27,296 nucleotides of DNA from a virus. The translations under genes were made by a program, and so were the position numbers. Numbering within the stretch: the first letter of the stretch is position 1; every line of letters starts with the position of its first letter. Positions 20,976-27,296 of the stretch are shown piece by piece. The notes under the pieces were generated by a model. That model was not told the DNA's origin, did no database searches, and worked only from the letters and a program-made list of their open reading frames with translations. Location: positions 1 to 27,296 of the IMG/VR virus record IMGVR_UViG_3300049846_000310. One strand, written 5' to 3'.

Positions 20976-22585
20976 TAGAAATCAGTGGTGGATGGATTGA
21001 ATGAGTCAAATAGCGGTTCGGCTTCTTCCTCCCGGTATCGACATGTGGCCAGGCTGTACTGCAGGGTGCAAGCTGGGCCGACTTCCCCGGTGAGGCGGTT
21101 TTTTAGGACCCGGACGGTGGTGCCATCGTCGTTCTGTTGATCACGCTCCAGGGCGACAACTGCATCAGAGAGCTGTGCGATGGCTGCAGAGCCCCGAAGC
21201 TGACCAAGTGTCACCCTGGCCCCTTCTTCATGGTTCTGATCTCCGCTGGTGCGCTTGAGGTGAGAGACAAGGAACATGGTGATTCCTGTCCGCTCTACCA
21301 AGCTGCGGAGCTTCGTCATCGTCATGTCAATCATTCTCCGCTCATCCCCATCCAGACCCGAAAGAAGGATCGAGAGGTGATCAAGGAATACAATCTTGGT
21401 GTCCAGGCCCAAGGCCATGTACTCAATCTTCTTGTAGATCAACTCTGGGTCGTACGAGCCAAAGCCGTCAAACAAGTGGAGATCCCAGTTGGAAATCGAG
21501 CGATCGAATGCAGCCTTCAACTCCTCTGCGGAGTGATCACCAATGTGATACGGGCGTTGATCATGGACTGACATCAGACCCTTAGCGGTCCTCTGATTAG
21601 ATTCCTCCAATGCGAGGTAACCAACCTTGGCTCCTTCGTTCAGAAGGTGTACAGCCAACTCACGGCAGATCGAACTCTTGCCGATGCCAGAGCCTGCTGT
21701 GAACGTCACCAACTCTCCATAGCGAATGCCGTGGAGCTTGTTATCCAACCCCGTCCATGGGTAGTGGAACTCACATGGGGGGTTAGGTGTGGTGATGACC
21801 TGCAGCAAGTCACGTGCAGCGACAATGCCACCAGGAACCCAGAATTCTGCATTCCAGATCGCACTGCTGATCGCCTTGGAATCGGTAGCCTGGAGTGCAT
21901 CCGAAGCATCCTTGTACTGTGGGTCGATCTTGGCGACCTTGACCCGACCAGTAGGCAACACTGCAGCAGCCTGCTCGATGGCCTGCCGTCCAGCCTCATC
22001 GTTATCGAAGAAGAGGATGACGTATTCAAACTCCTGAAGCCACTCAAGCTGAGCCTGGATGGCCTTCTTGGCAGTCTGGGCACCATTGGGTAGGGAAACC
22101 ACAGGCCAGTTTGGAAAGACCTCATGAACGGACATAGCATCCAGTTCACCCTCGGTGATGATCACCTTCTTCTCAAACTTGTCTGAGCCTTTACCACCGT
22201 TTGACCACAGCCACTGGCCATAGAGCAGCTTGTCCTTGTTGGATCCCTCCCAGGAGAAATCCTTGTCTACAGTCTTTACCTTTGCGCCAACAATAGATCC
22301 CGTGCGGTCCTTGTAATAGAAGCGTAGAAGTTCACCGTCCTTGAAGCATTGGAATTTTCGGCAGGTTTCTGCTTTGATTTTACGCTTTGCGAGCCGTACC
22401 GCTTCACCTTGGACTTGGACATAGGTCATGGTTCGATGGGTGGATCGGGTCTCTCCTTCACCTGGCTCGTAGTGCCCACAGCGGTGGCAGTAGAAGTGAC
22501 CATCGCTATAGATAGAGCCGGCGTCAGAGGATCCGCAGTTGGAACAGTCGGTGTGGTAGAGAAACTCAGAAGCAGAATTCTCCAT
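20975..22585 (-). CDS. DNA primase-helicase (T7 gp4-like)
   Basis: A 536-aa bifunctional replication protein. A Zn ribbon is at C14-C17 and C33-C36 (CSNCGSS, FYCHRCG). The TOPRIM core has E145 (ITEGELDAMS) and D194/D196 (LFFDNDEAG). A RecA-like helicase carries Walker A GSGIGKSS at about 298-305, the Walker B-like KIVFLDHLS, and the SHLKRTSGDQNHEEGARVTL region. It unwinds the fork and makes RNA primers. ATG 22585 is preferred over 22618 because AGGAAAG lies about 6 bases upstream and it begins just before the Zn ribbon. It overlaps the upstream small gene by 20 bases. Confidence 0.95.
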   Translation of the reverse strand: MENSASEFLYHTDCSNCGSSDAGSIYSDGHFYCHRCGHYEPGEGETRSTHRTMTYVQVQGEAVRLAKRKIKAETCRKFQCFKDGELLRFYYKDRTGSIVGAKVKTVDKDFSWEGSNKDKLLYGQWLWSNGGKGSDKFEKKVIITEGELDAMSVHEVFPNWPVVSLPNGAQTAKKAIQAQLEWLQEFEYVILFFDNDEAGRQAIEQAAAVLPTGRVKVAKIDPQYKDASDALQATDSKAISSAIWNAEFWVPGGIVAARDLLQVITTPNPPCEFHYPWTGLDNKLHGIRYGELVTFTAGSGIGKSSICRELAVHLLNEGAKVGYLALEESNQRTAKGLMSVHDQRPYHIGDHSAEELKAAFDRSISNWDLHLFDGFGSYDPELIYKKIEYMALGLDTKIVFLDHLSILLSGLDGDERRMIDMTMTKLRSLVERTGITMFLVSHLKRTSGDQNHEEGARVTLGQLRGSAAIAQLSDAVVALERDQQNDDGTTVRVLKNRLTGEVGPACTLQYSLATCRYREEEAEPLFDSFNPSTTDF

Positions 22586-22790
22586 CAAGCTTTCCTGGAT
22601 TATCCTCGTCGTACTCATTCACTAGAGTGTCCAGATGATGGAAGATATCTACTGAGTCGAAACCCTGGCCGAGGAGAAACTCAAGGAATCGATCGATCTG
22701 ATAGTCGGCGCGGAGGACTTGATCTCCTCTTAGTTGATGGGAGATTCGACTGCCGTCGTCGTCGTAGAAGTTGAAGGAGACTTTAGCCAT
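22566..22790 (-). CDS. small hypothetical protein
   Basis: A 74-aa acidic protein starting MAKVSFNFYDDDGSRISHQL, with LEFLLGQGFDSVDIFHHLDT and NEYDEDNPGKLDGEFCF at the C-terminus. I do not recognise it. It lies between endonuclease I and primase-helicase and overlaps both (61 and 20 bases), so it is embedded in the replication operon. The acidic composition could mean a protein partner or DNA mimic, but this is speculation. ATG 22790 is the only ATG giving this frame; the sequence further upstream has a GTG (22820) with unrelated residues. Confidence 0.7.
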   Translation of the reverse strand: MAKVSFNFYDDDGSRISHQLRGDQVLRADYQIDRFLEFLLGQGFDSVDIFHHLDTLVNEYDEDNPGKLDGEFCF

Positions 22791-23131
22791 GACAGTGGAA
22801 TGTTTTGGTAATGACACCACGGGAATCCATGCTTCTCAGCCCACTGGGCGTGAGTCATCTTGGTCCGTGGAATGGTCTTGAAGGGTCCTTGGAATACGAA
22901 ACGAATATCTAGTTCTGGGTGTGCCTTCTTGACGGCAACCATCTTCCTCTTATCATCTGCATCCAAGTAGCCTTTCACCTCCAGGTAAATTCCATTGGGT
23001 AGGATGAAGTCAGGCTTGTACTTGCATTCCAGGACGTAAGGAAGCTGGACTGTCTCGTACTCGTAGTTGACCCGATGATGCTCAAGAAGGTCGGCTACCC
23101 TTCCTTCAAGAGCTGATCGGTAACCGGCCAT
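22730..23131 (-). CDS. endonuclease I (T7 gp3-like Holliday-junction resolvase)
   Basis: A 133-aa protein close to T7 gp3 (149 aa). It starts GYRSALEGRVADLLEHHRVN and has the core catalytic segment KPDFILPNGIYLEVKGYL, with E9, D41, E51 and K53 equivalent to T7 E20, D55, E65 and K67. The following AHPELDIRFVFQGP and HAQWAEKHGF are also conserved. It resolves branched DNA and breaks down host DNA for nucleotide supply. Start and SSB stop share a base (TGATG). The end overlaps a small hypothetical gene by 61 bases. Confidence 0.95.
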   Translation of the reverse strand: MAGYRSALEGRVADLLEHHRVNYEYETVQLPYVLECKYKPDFILPNGIYLEVKGYLDADDKRKMVAVKKAHPELDIRFVFQGPFKTIPRTKMTHAQWAEKHGFPWCHYQNIPLSWLKSPSTSTTTTAVESPIN

Positions 23132-23718
23132 CAGAACTCAATGTCCTCGGTACTCTCTTCTTCCTCAGCATCGTTATCAACATCTGCAGGAGGAATGTCA
23201 TCCGCAGAGAACCCACCCTCGTACACTCCGAAGAGATCCTTAGCTTCCTCACTACTGAGAGGTGGAACACTGGGATTAGCTGCAATGCTGATCACCTGGA
23301 TGCCACTAAGCTTGGTGCTGGTACCATAGGTGATACCATCCTTGAGAATGTACCCCTTCTGAACAAAGGCCAGACGAACCTTACTTCCAGAGTAAATCGG
23401 GATCCGCTCGTCAGTGATGAGAGTCCCTTCACTGTCTACAACGGTAGGCTTGGTCTTTGCATCCCAACCAAACTTGAGCTTGTACTGACCCTCCGCTACT
23501 TCCTCCCAGGGTTCGGGCTTGAGAACAGCACGCTTGGGGTTCTTGAGTTTTGCCTTCAGGGCAGTGATGATCTCTTCGCGTTCATGCTCAAGAGTCTCAA
23601 TCAGTTCTGCATTAGTAAGGATTGCAGTCAGGGTATAGCCGAACTCAGAGGGCTTGAGGATTGCCTGGAAGCCGTCAAGAAGTACAGGGTCAGCCGTCTT
23701 GTGGATTTTGGGTGCCAT
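23131..23718 (-). CDS. single-stranded DNA-binding protein (T7 gp2.5-like)
   Basis: A 195-aa protein (T7 gp2.5 is 232 aa). An OB-fold-type region (FGWDAKTKPTVVDSEGTLIT and SGSKVRLAFVQKGYILKD) is followed by a strongly acidic C-terminal tail, PADVDNDAEEEESTEDIEF, ending in Phe. In T7 gp2.5 the acidic tail with terminal Phe contacts the polymerase and primase-helicase and regulates DNA binding. The ATG at 23718 follows the RNA polymerase stop with a leader of CAATCCAC and no Shine-Dalgarno sequence. It is the first gene after RNA polymerase, as expected for the replication operon. Confidence 0.92.
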   Translation of the reverse strand: MAPKIHKTADPVLLDGFQAILKPSEFGYTLTAILTNAELIETLEHEREEIITALKAKLKNPKRAVLKPEPWEEVAEGQYKLKFGWDAKTKPTVVDSEGTLITDERIPIYSGSKVRLAFVQKGYILKDGITYGTSTKLSGIQVISIAANPSVPPLSSEEAKDLFGVYEGGFSADDIPPADVDNDAEEEESTEDIEF

Positions 23719-23727
23719 GTGGATTGG

Positions 23728-26079
23728 TTAACAGAAAAAGTATGTAGAGTCGAGGACTTCTTCAGGGTTGAAGTCCCCAATGATGGGAGGAGGCTCAGTA
23801 GCCTCGATCTGTTGGGCGAACTCCGTCAGGTAATCCCCTTCAGCAAAGATCCTGCAGTAGGTATCTCTGAGGATGCAGTTGAGTACACCCATGTCGGTAG
23901 CTCTGCACAGAACACTGTCGTGGATGACGGTGAATGGAGCGTTGAAGTTTTGGAAGGCTAGATGTAGAAGACTTGCATCGAGAGAGTGGATCAGGTTTGG
24001 GGCAGTAGCTGCTTTGTGTCTGTTTTTGTCCACCTCATCAGTCTCTCCATCAGCAACAGTCAACTTGCAATTACCTAGTAGCTGCAGCTTGACTGTAACA
24101 ATGTTTGGCTTCATCAGCCTCTGTCGGACTACAAACTTTGAGGGGGTTGTCCACTCAAGTTCCTCCTTACCCTGCTTGAGAGCCTCCTTAACTTGATCGT
24201 TGATCCACTTCATAACGGCCATAGGGCCTGGGACGATCTTGTTCATGGAGGTAATCACTGCTTTGGTGATCTGCTTGAGATCCTCAGCCGTGAATTCGGC
24301 CCCTTTTTCCTTCAACGCATCACGGATGTACTGGCGGTTGCTGTACGGCTTTGCGTTGTAGGGGATGGTCATCACCGTCCGCTTCGTGACCTTGCGATCG
24401 AGCAGCGGAGCCAGACGCTCAGGTAGGAGAGTCCTTGCCTCCTCAGCGACAGCCTTGTAGGCATCCTGAGGTTGATCTCCAGGGAACACATTCACCAGCC
24501 GAGCAGTGCTCATGTCTCTGGCCAGGCCCGCAAGGATCTGAAGACCTGAGCAGGTTGCATCGACAGCCACAGGAAGCTGGGTGAACTGACGCTCACAGGT
24601 GATCACACAAGCGTGATACTCCTCGCAAGCTGCCAGGAACTGCCAGGGCTCCTCAGCGGCCTCCCAATCAGGTCGGTTGCCTAGTGGATCTGTTGCAACA
24701 CGACTAATGAGGCTATGGTTGACTGCCACCCACTCCTGCCGCTCCTGTAAAGTTGCCTTGTCCAGGCCATAAGTGGTTGCGACCTGGAAGGCCAGCCACT
24801 GCTCTGCCTCATCAGTCAGGAGAGAACCCTGAGCAAAGCGTAGAAGACTCTTGCCAAAGTCGGTATCCTGAGGAGTCAAGTAGGCGGGAATTGGGTAGCA
24901 TCTGCCTCTGTAATCGAAGGACCATGGGATGTAGAACTGGTCGCGGTTCTTGAACCGGCCAACTAGATCCATGGTCTTCCGGGTCCTGCAGGACAACCGG
25001 ACGATATGGGCATTCCTGTTCATCACCTCAGCAGCAGCCCTGCGGTAGCTGTGTCGAGCTTCCTCATTGGTCTCGATGTCCCACGGTTTGGGTGGAAGTG
25101 GGATCTCGTAGAACGGGATGAACTTGCCGACAGGGATCCTCTGCTCCATCAGGGTCTCTGCCACCTCGACCACGAACGGGTTGAGGGAATAGGCCACCTT
25201 CTGCAGGGTGTTGAGGAACTTGAGCGGCTCCTCCCCCAGCATACATGTCCTATCGTCAGACTCCTTGCGGCGCAAGCGGATCAGAGAGTGTCCACGCATC
25301 ACCTCGTTCAGTAAGTAGCCGCCATGTTGATCGTGACTCCAGTCCTTGGGAGGGATGATCATGGGCCAGGCAAGCGGAGCAAATAGCTCTGCATTCTGCA
25401 TGAGAGATTCTCGGATCTCCATGTAAGCTGGAGTCGGGATGAGGTACATCTCACGCCGCCTTCCGCTCAACCTAACATCTCTTTGAAACCACCCACTAAT
25501 ATCTAGGATGCAGTCCAATAACCAAACACCAAGCTTCACTCTTGCGACTCTGGGCCAGCTATCCCAACTGACATCTCGTCTGTTCATCATCAACTTCGTC
25601 ACCCGAAGCCGTTGATCTGTACCAGCAGAAGCGTGCCAATAGAACTTCTTGATGGTGCTGAGTATCTCAGGGTGGTTCTGTTCATAGAAGCGAATTTGGC
25701 ATTCCGCTTCGATGGCTGAGCCGATGGCTGCAGCTATGTGAACAACTCGCTTATCAGACTCATGGTGGGAGAATGCGTTGTCGAACAGCACTTTGAGGGC
25801 GATCAAGGCTGCAGATTCTGTATCAACCTGGGAAAGATACTTGTGAAGTTCCTTAAACACGGGACCATTTTTACCCTCCCGGATCATGAACGCAGTAGCC
25901 TCAATCATCTCCACCAAGGGAGGCATCAACTCTTGAATGGATGCCTTACCATAAACGGATGAAGAAGCGTAGGTTTTCTTCTCCAGCTTGCGTGTGTTGT
26001 CGCGAAGGTTCTCGATGCCGCATCGGATTGCCTCTCGTTCAAGATCGTATTGCTCATCGATTTGAGCAGGAGTTAACAT
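23728..26079 (-). CDS. single-subunit DNA-dependent RNA polymerase (T7 gp1-like)
   Basis: A 783-aa phage RNA polymerase, shorter than T7 RNAP (883 aa). The palm has VAVDATCSGLQILAGL with catalytic D507. The fingers have RKVTKRTVMTIPYNAK with K566 and Y574 (T7 K631/Y639). The second catalytic Asp is D721 in the IHDSVLCR block, preceded by TAPNLIHSLDASLLHLAF. It also has the FYIPWSFDYRGRCYPIPAYL region. It transcribes the class II and III genes from phage promoters. The C-terminus ends YFFC, in place of the T7 FAFA foot. The ATG at 26079 is preceded by AGCAATCACCA, without a Shine-Dalgarno sequence. Confidence 0.96.
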   Translation of the reverse strand: MLTPAQIDEQYDLEREAIRCGIENLRDNTRKLEKKTYASSSVYGKASIQELMPPLVEMIEATAFMIREGKNGPVFKELHKYLSQVDTESAALIALKVLFDNAFSHHESDKRVVHIAAAIGSAIEAECQIRFYEQNHPEILSTIKKFYWHASAGTDQRLRVTKLMMNRRDVSWDSWPRVARVKLGVWLLDCILDISGWFQRDVRLSGRRREMYLIPTPAYMEIRESLMQNAELFAPLAWPMIIPPKDWSHDQHGGYLLNEVMRGHSLIRLRRKESDDRTCMLGEEPLKFLNTLQKVAYSLNPFVVEVAETLMEQRIPVGKFIPFYEIPLPPKPWDIETNEEARHSYRRAAAEVMNRNAHIVRLSCRTRKTMDLVGRFKNRDQFYIPWSFDYRGRCYPIPAYLTPQDTDFGKSLLRFAQGSLLTDEAEQWLAFQVATTYGLDKATLQERQEWVAVNHSLISRVATDPLGNRPDWEAAEEPWQFLAACEEYHACVITCERQFTQLPVAVDATCSGLQILAGLARDMSTARLVNVFPGDQPQDAYKAVAEEARTLLPERLAPLLDRKVTKRTVMTIPYNAKPYSNRQYIRDALKEKGAEFTAEDLKQITKAVITSMNKIVPGPMAVMKWINDQVKEALKQGKEELEWTTPSKFVVRQRLMKPNIVTVKLQLLGNCKLTVADGETDEVDKNRHKAATAPNLIHSLDASLLHLAFQNFNAPFTVIHDSVLCRATDMGVLNCILRDTYCRIFAEGDYLTEFAQQIEATEPPPIIGDFNPEEVLDSTYFFC

Positions 26080-26084
26080 TGGTG

Positions 26085-26158
26085 ATTGCTAAGTGGATCA
26101 GAGTCTCACGCAGAAATGCGCGTTAGAAGCGGTGATTACGACCATTGCTGAGTGGATC
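26085..26158 (-). repeat. imperfect direct repeat ATTGCTRAGTGGATC in the RNAP leader
   Basis: Two 15-bp copies, 26085-26099 and 26144-26158, differ at one base. The left copy immediately precedes the RNAP start codon. The right copy precedes an ATG at 26145 that opens a 15-codon ORF ending at 26098. A CGCA-GAAA-TGCG stem-loop (26109-26120) lies between them. Confidence 0.7.
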
Positions 26159-26164
26159 CCTGTC

Positions 26165-26199
26165 TGCAAAAGGAAAGCCGGGAGTTGAACCCCGGCCAT
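26165..26199 (-). other. stem-loop with T-rich tail downstream of the tRNA-Leu half (possible terminator)
   Basis: On the minus strand GCCGGG and CCCGGC form a perfect 6-bp stem with an 8-nt loop, extended by GGAA/TTCC, and followed by TTTT. It resembles a tRNA T-arm and its end resembles an intrinsic terminator. It could separate early transcripts from the RNAP leader. Confidence 0.4.
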
Positions 26200-26225
26200 T
26201 CCATTAAGCAATGAAAGTCGCCTTT

Positions 26226-26266
26226 GAACCTGAAACTAGCGCGTCTACCAATTCCGCCACATCCGC
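26226..26266 (-). other. 5' half of tRNA-Leu(CAG): tRNA fragment, putative attachment site
   Basis: The minus strand reads as a normal cyanobacterial-type tRNA-Leu from position 1 through the anticodon loop. The order is GCGGATG acceptor, TG, D-arm GCGGAATTGGTAGACGC, anticodon 5' strand CTAGT and loop TTCAGGT with anticodon CAG. Beyond position 38 the sequence fails to form the 3' anticodon stem (TCAAA in place of ACTAG), and no CATCCGC acceptor partner is found downstream, so it is not a functional tRNA gene. From memory, the podovirus P-SSP7 carries a roughly 42-bp host tRNA-Leu match near its integrase, proposed as attP. No integrase is visible in this window. Confidence 0.7.
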
Positions 26267-26350
26267 GTGGGGATTCCAGCGATGAGACTCAGTGGGAGCC
26301 GAACCGCTGGCGACCCGGAAACGGTAGCACAGTGGGGGTGGTAGTCGCGG

Positions 26351-26536
26351 TTAGTCGGGGAGGTCGATGGCGTCCGTCTTGCTGGTGGACACATGGTCAG
26401 ACCACATGAGAGCCTCCTGCAGCTTGGTGATGGTCAGTGACACCTCACGGCTGCCAGGCAGGGCCTGTAGCGCTTGGATGCACCAGTTGAGGTTGGTATC
26501 GACCTGATTCAGGATGTAGCGGCTGGTAACCTTCAT
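26351..26536 (-). CDS. Acb2/Tad1 hairpin-family-like protein (possible cyclic-nucleotide sponge)
   Basis: A 61-aa protein with two predicted helices. The second contains PGSREVSLTITKLQEALMWS (residues 27-46). This closely follows the pattern S-R-E-x-S-L-A-x-T-K-L-E-E-A-x-M-W-x-N, which I associate with the short Acb2/Tad1 hairpin domain of phage proteins. Characterised Acb2 proteins form hexamers that sequester CBASS or Thoeris cyclic nucleotides and so block host immune signalling. The N-terminal part (RYILNQVDTNLNWCIQALQA) would be the first helix. It is an early-region gene, immediately before the tRNA-Leu half, and its ATG overlaps the AT-hook stop (TGATG). Function is inferred from family resemblance only. 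Confidence 0.6.
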   Translation of the reverse strand: MKVTSRYILNQVDTNLNWCIQALQALPGSREVSLTITKLQEALMWSDHVSTSKTDAIDLPD

Positions 26537-26919
26537 CAGGCAGCAACCAGCTTGGGACGACCCTTCGGACGACCCGTGGGGACGGACACCACAGCGGGGT
26601 AGGATTGGCCAGCATTGAGGCCCTTGACGACCGCCTTGGCCTCCTTGAGCACCTTGGCGGCTTGGCCACGCTCACCGCGAATTACCACGCCAGAGGAGCG
26701 GCGGCGCACCGAGAAGCCGGTAACGTCGGCCTCATAGTGGAAGACAGGGATTTGGAAGATGCGGCGATCATCCTCAGGGTAATCGGTGTCGATGTCGTCA
26801 ATCAGATGGCCTTTGGCGACGATCTTTTCGACCTGAGCGGTGAGCTTGGCTGCCTCCTTCTCGGAGAGTTTCTTGATCTGAGAAGCAGAGAGTTTTTCGG
26901 GAATAGTAAAAGATGCCAT
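26536..26919 (-). CDS. early AT-hook-containing DNA-binding protein
   Basis: A 127-aa basic protein from ATG 26919. The N-terminal ~35 residues are helical and Lys/Glu-rich (LSASQIKKLSEKEAAKLTAQ). The middle has a beta-like FQIPVFHYEADVTGFSVRRR and the C-terminus has a tandem AT-hook, TGRPKGRPKLVAA (residues 116-127). AT-hooks bind the minor groove of AT-rich DNA, so this may be a transcription or nucleoid-like regulator acting early in infection. The remainder has no family that I can name. An in-frame TTG further upstream (26955) adds 12 residues without support. The stop overlaps the next gene. Confidence 0.72.
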   Translation of the reverse strand: MASFTIPEKLSASQIKKLSEKEAAKLTAQVEKIVAKGHLIDDIDTDYPEDDRRIFQIPVFHYEADVTGFSVRRRSSGVVIRGERGQAAKVLKEAKAVVKGLNAGQSYPAVVSVPTGRPKGRPKLVAA

Positions 26920-27013
26920 TGTTGTGGAATTGGGTGGTAAAACGAAGTTGCCCAACAGCGAATCAGGGAGGCTGCTGGGGTTTGGTGGAGGTGGTCATTG
27001 TTGGTGGTGGTTG

Positions 27014-27178
27014 TTAGTGGGCCTCCTCGGCCGCAGACTCGATCGCCTCATCAAAGGACAGGCGGCTGTCCTCGCTGAAGAAGCCAATGAACCAGTGGCC
27101 GCCGTTGCCGTACCAGTCGTCTGCGGTGTTCTGGTGCGCTCGCTTACGCAGCCAGTTGAGCTTCTCGGTGTCAGTCAT
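27014..27178 (-). CDS. small early protein of unknown function
   Basis: A 54-aa acidic protein: MTDTEKLNWLRKRAHQNTAD, then DWYGNGGHWFIGFFSEDSRL and SFDEAIESAAEEAH. Tryptophan and aromatic content is high in the centre (W-Y-G-N-G-G-H-W-F), flanked by helices. A textbook Shine-Dalgarno sequence, AGGAGG, lies 6 bases before ATG 27178, which is rare in this genome and points to strong early translation. It overlaps the stop of the partial upstream gene by 8 bases. A family is not recognised. Confidence 0.72.
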   Translation of the reverse strand: MTDTEKLNWLRKRAHQNTADDWYGNGGHWFIGFFSEDSRLSFDEAIESAAEEAH

Positions 27179-27296
27179 CGGAGCCCTCCTGTAGCAGGGC
27201 CTCGCGGATGAGAGCGACGTCCGACGAATCCAGGTAGTTGCCCTCTTGGTGCGCTTGTTCCACCACCGCCAGCGCCTGCTCCCGCAGGGTCGGGGG
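27171..27296 (-). CDS. early protein, C-terminal fragment (enters from the right edge)
   Basis: Forty-one codons are open from the right edge to a TGA at 27171. They read LREQALAVVEQAHQEGNYLD, SSDVALIREALLQEGSDD: an alternating helical, acidic segment typical of small phage early proteins. The start and any domain lie outside the window. Codon-level composition is similar to the neighbouring 54-aa gene, whose Shine-Dalgarno sequence lies inside this coding region. Confidence 0.6.
   Translation of the reverse strand, partial: PPTLREQALAVVEQAHQEGNYLDSSDVALIREALLQEGSDD

Noticed and set aside
26276-26346. A second tRNA-like fragment with a T-arm-like GGTTCGGCTCCC and a CCAGCG/CGCTGG inverted repeat
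   Set aside because: No acceptor, D-arm or anticodon arm can be paired; the resemblance is too weak to annotate.
1-27296. CRISPR array, insertion sequence or integrase
   Set aside because: No regularly spaced repeats, no terminal inverted repeats with a transposase, and no recombinase motifs in any frame of the window.

Overview
The window is a segment of a lytic, T7-like podovirus genome (Autographiviridae type). Almost every real gene lies on the minus strand, so transcription runs from the right edge (early genes) to the left edge (late genes). The host is most likely a cyanobacterium (Synechococcus/Cyanobium/Prochlorococcus type). This rests on the cyanopodovirus-like layout, the ribonucleotide reductase pair between the replication and head modules, an NblA-like phycobilisome-degradation adaptor, and a 5' half of a cyanobacterial-type tRNA-Leu(CAG). 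Both ends of the window are cut: a late internal virion protein runs off the left edge and an early gene enters from the right edge. Terminase, tail fibre gp17 homologue, lysis genes, integrase and psbA are not visible here.

Layout, right to left. Early region (27296-26351): four small genes, including an AT-hook protein and a 61-aa protein resembling the Acb2/Tad1 hairpin family of cyclic-nucleotide sponges. Next is a non-coding stretch with a tRNA-Leu half (candidate attachment site) and a duplicated leader. Replication module (26079-17471): single-subunit RNA polymerase, gp2.5-like SSB, endonuclease I, a small protein, primase-helicase, a small low-GC nucleotidyltransferase-like protein, a family A DNA polymerase split into exonuclease and polymerase genes, a coiled-coil protein, a hypothetical protein and a 5'-3' exonuclease. 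Nucleotide/host-takeover module (17514-14090): NblA-like adaptor, DUF3310-like protein, MazG-like pyrophosphohydrolase, Cys-rich zinc-finger-like protein, class I RNR alpha and beta subunits, and a small conserved protein.

Morphogenesis module (14109-1): gp7.3-like virion protein, portal, a small protein, scaffold, a block of four appendage-like genes plus a tRNA(CAU), major capsid protein, two small virion-type proteins, a UUCG-loop terminator, tail tubular proteins A and B, and internal virion proteins gp14, gp15 and gp16-like (the last with a lytic transglycosylase domain). The terminator sits between the capsid block and gp11, as T-phi does in T7.

The genes fit a takeover plan. Early proteins meet host defence and regulation, phage RNAP transcribes the rest, and endonuclease I, exonuclease and RNR recycle host DNA into dNTPs. 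NblA and MazG homologues may redirect host amino acids and nucleotides, and the head and tail genes are expressed last. Most genes overlap by a few bases (ATGA, TGATG, TAATG junctions), which points to translational coupling. Many leaders lack a Shine-Dalgarno sequence and instead read AATCAATCCACC-like.
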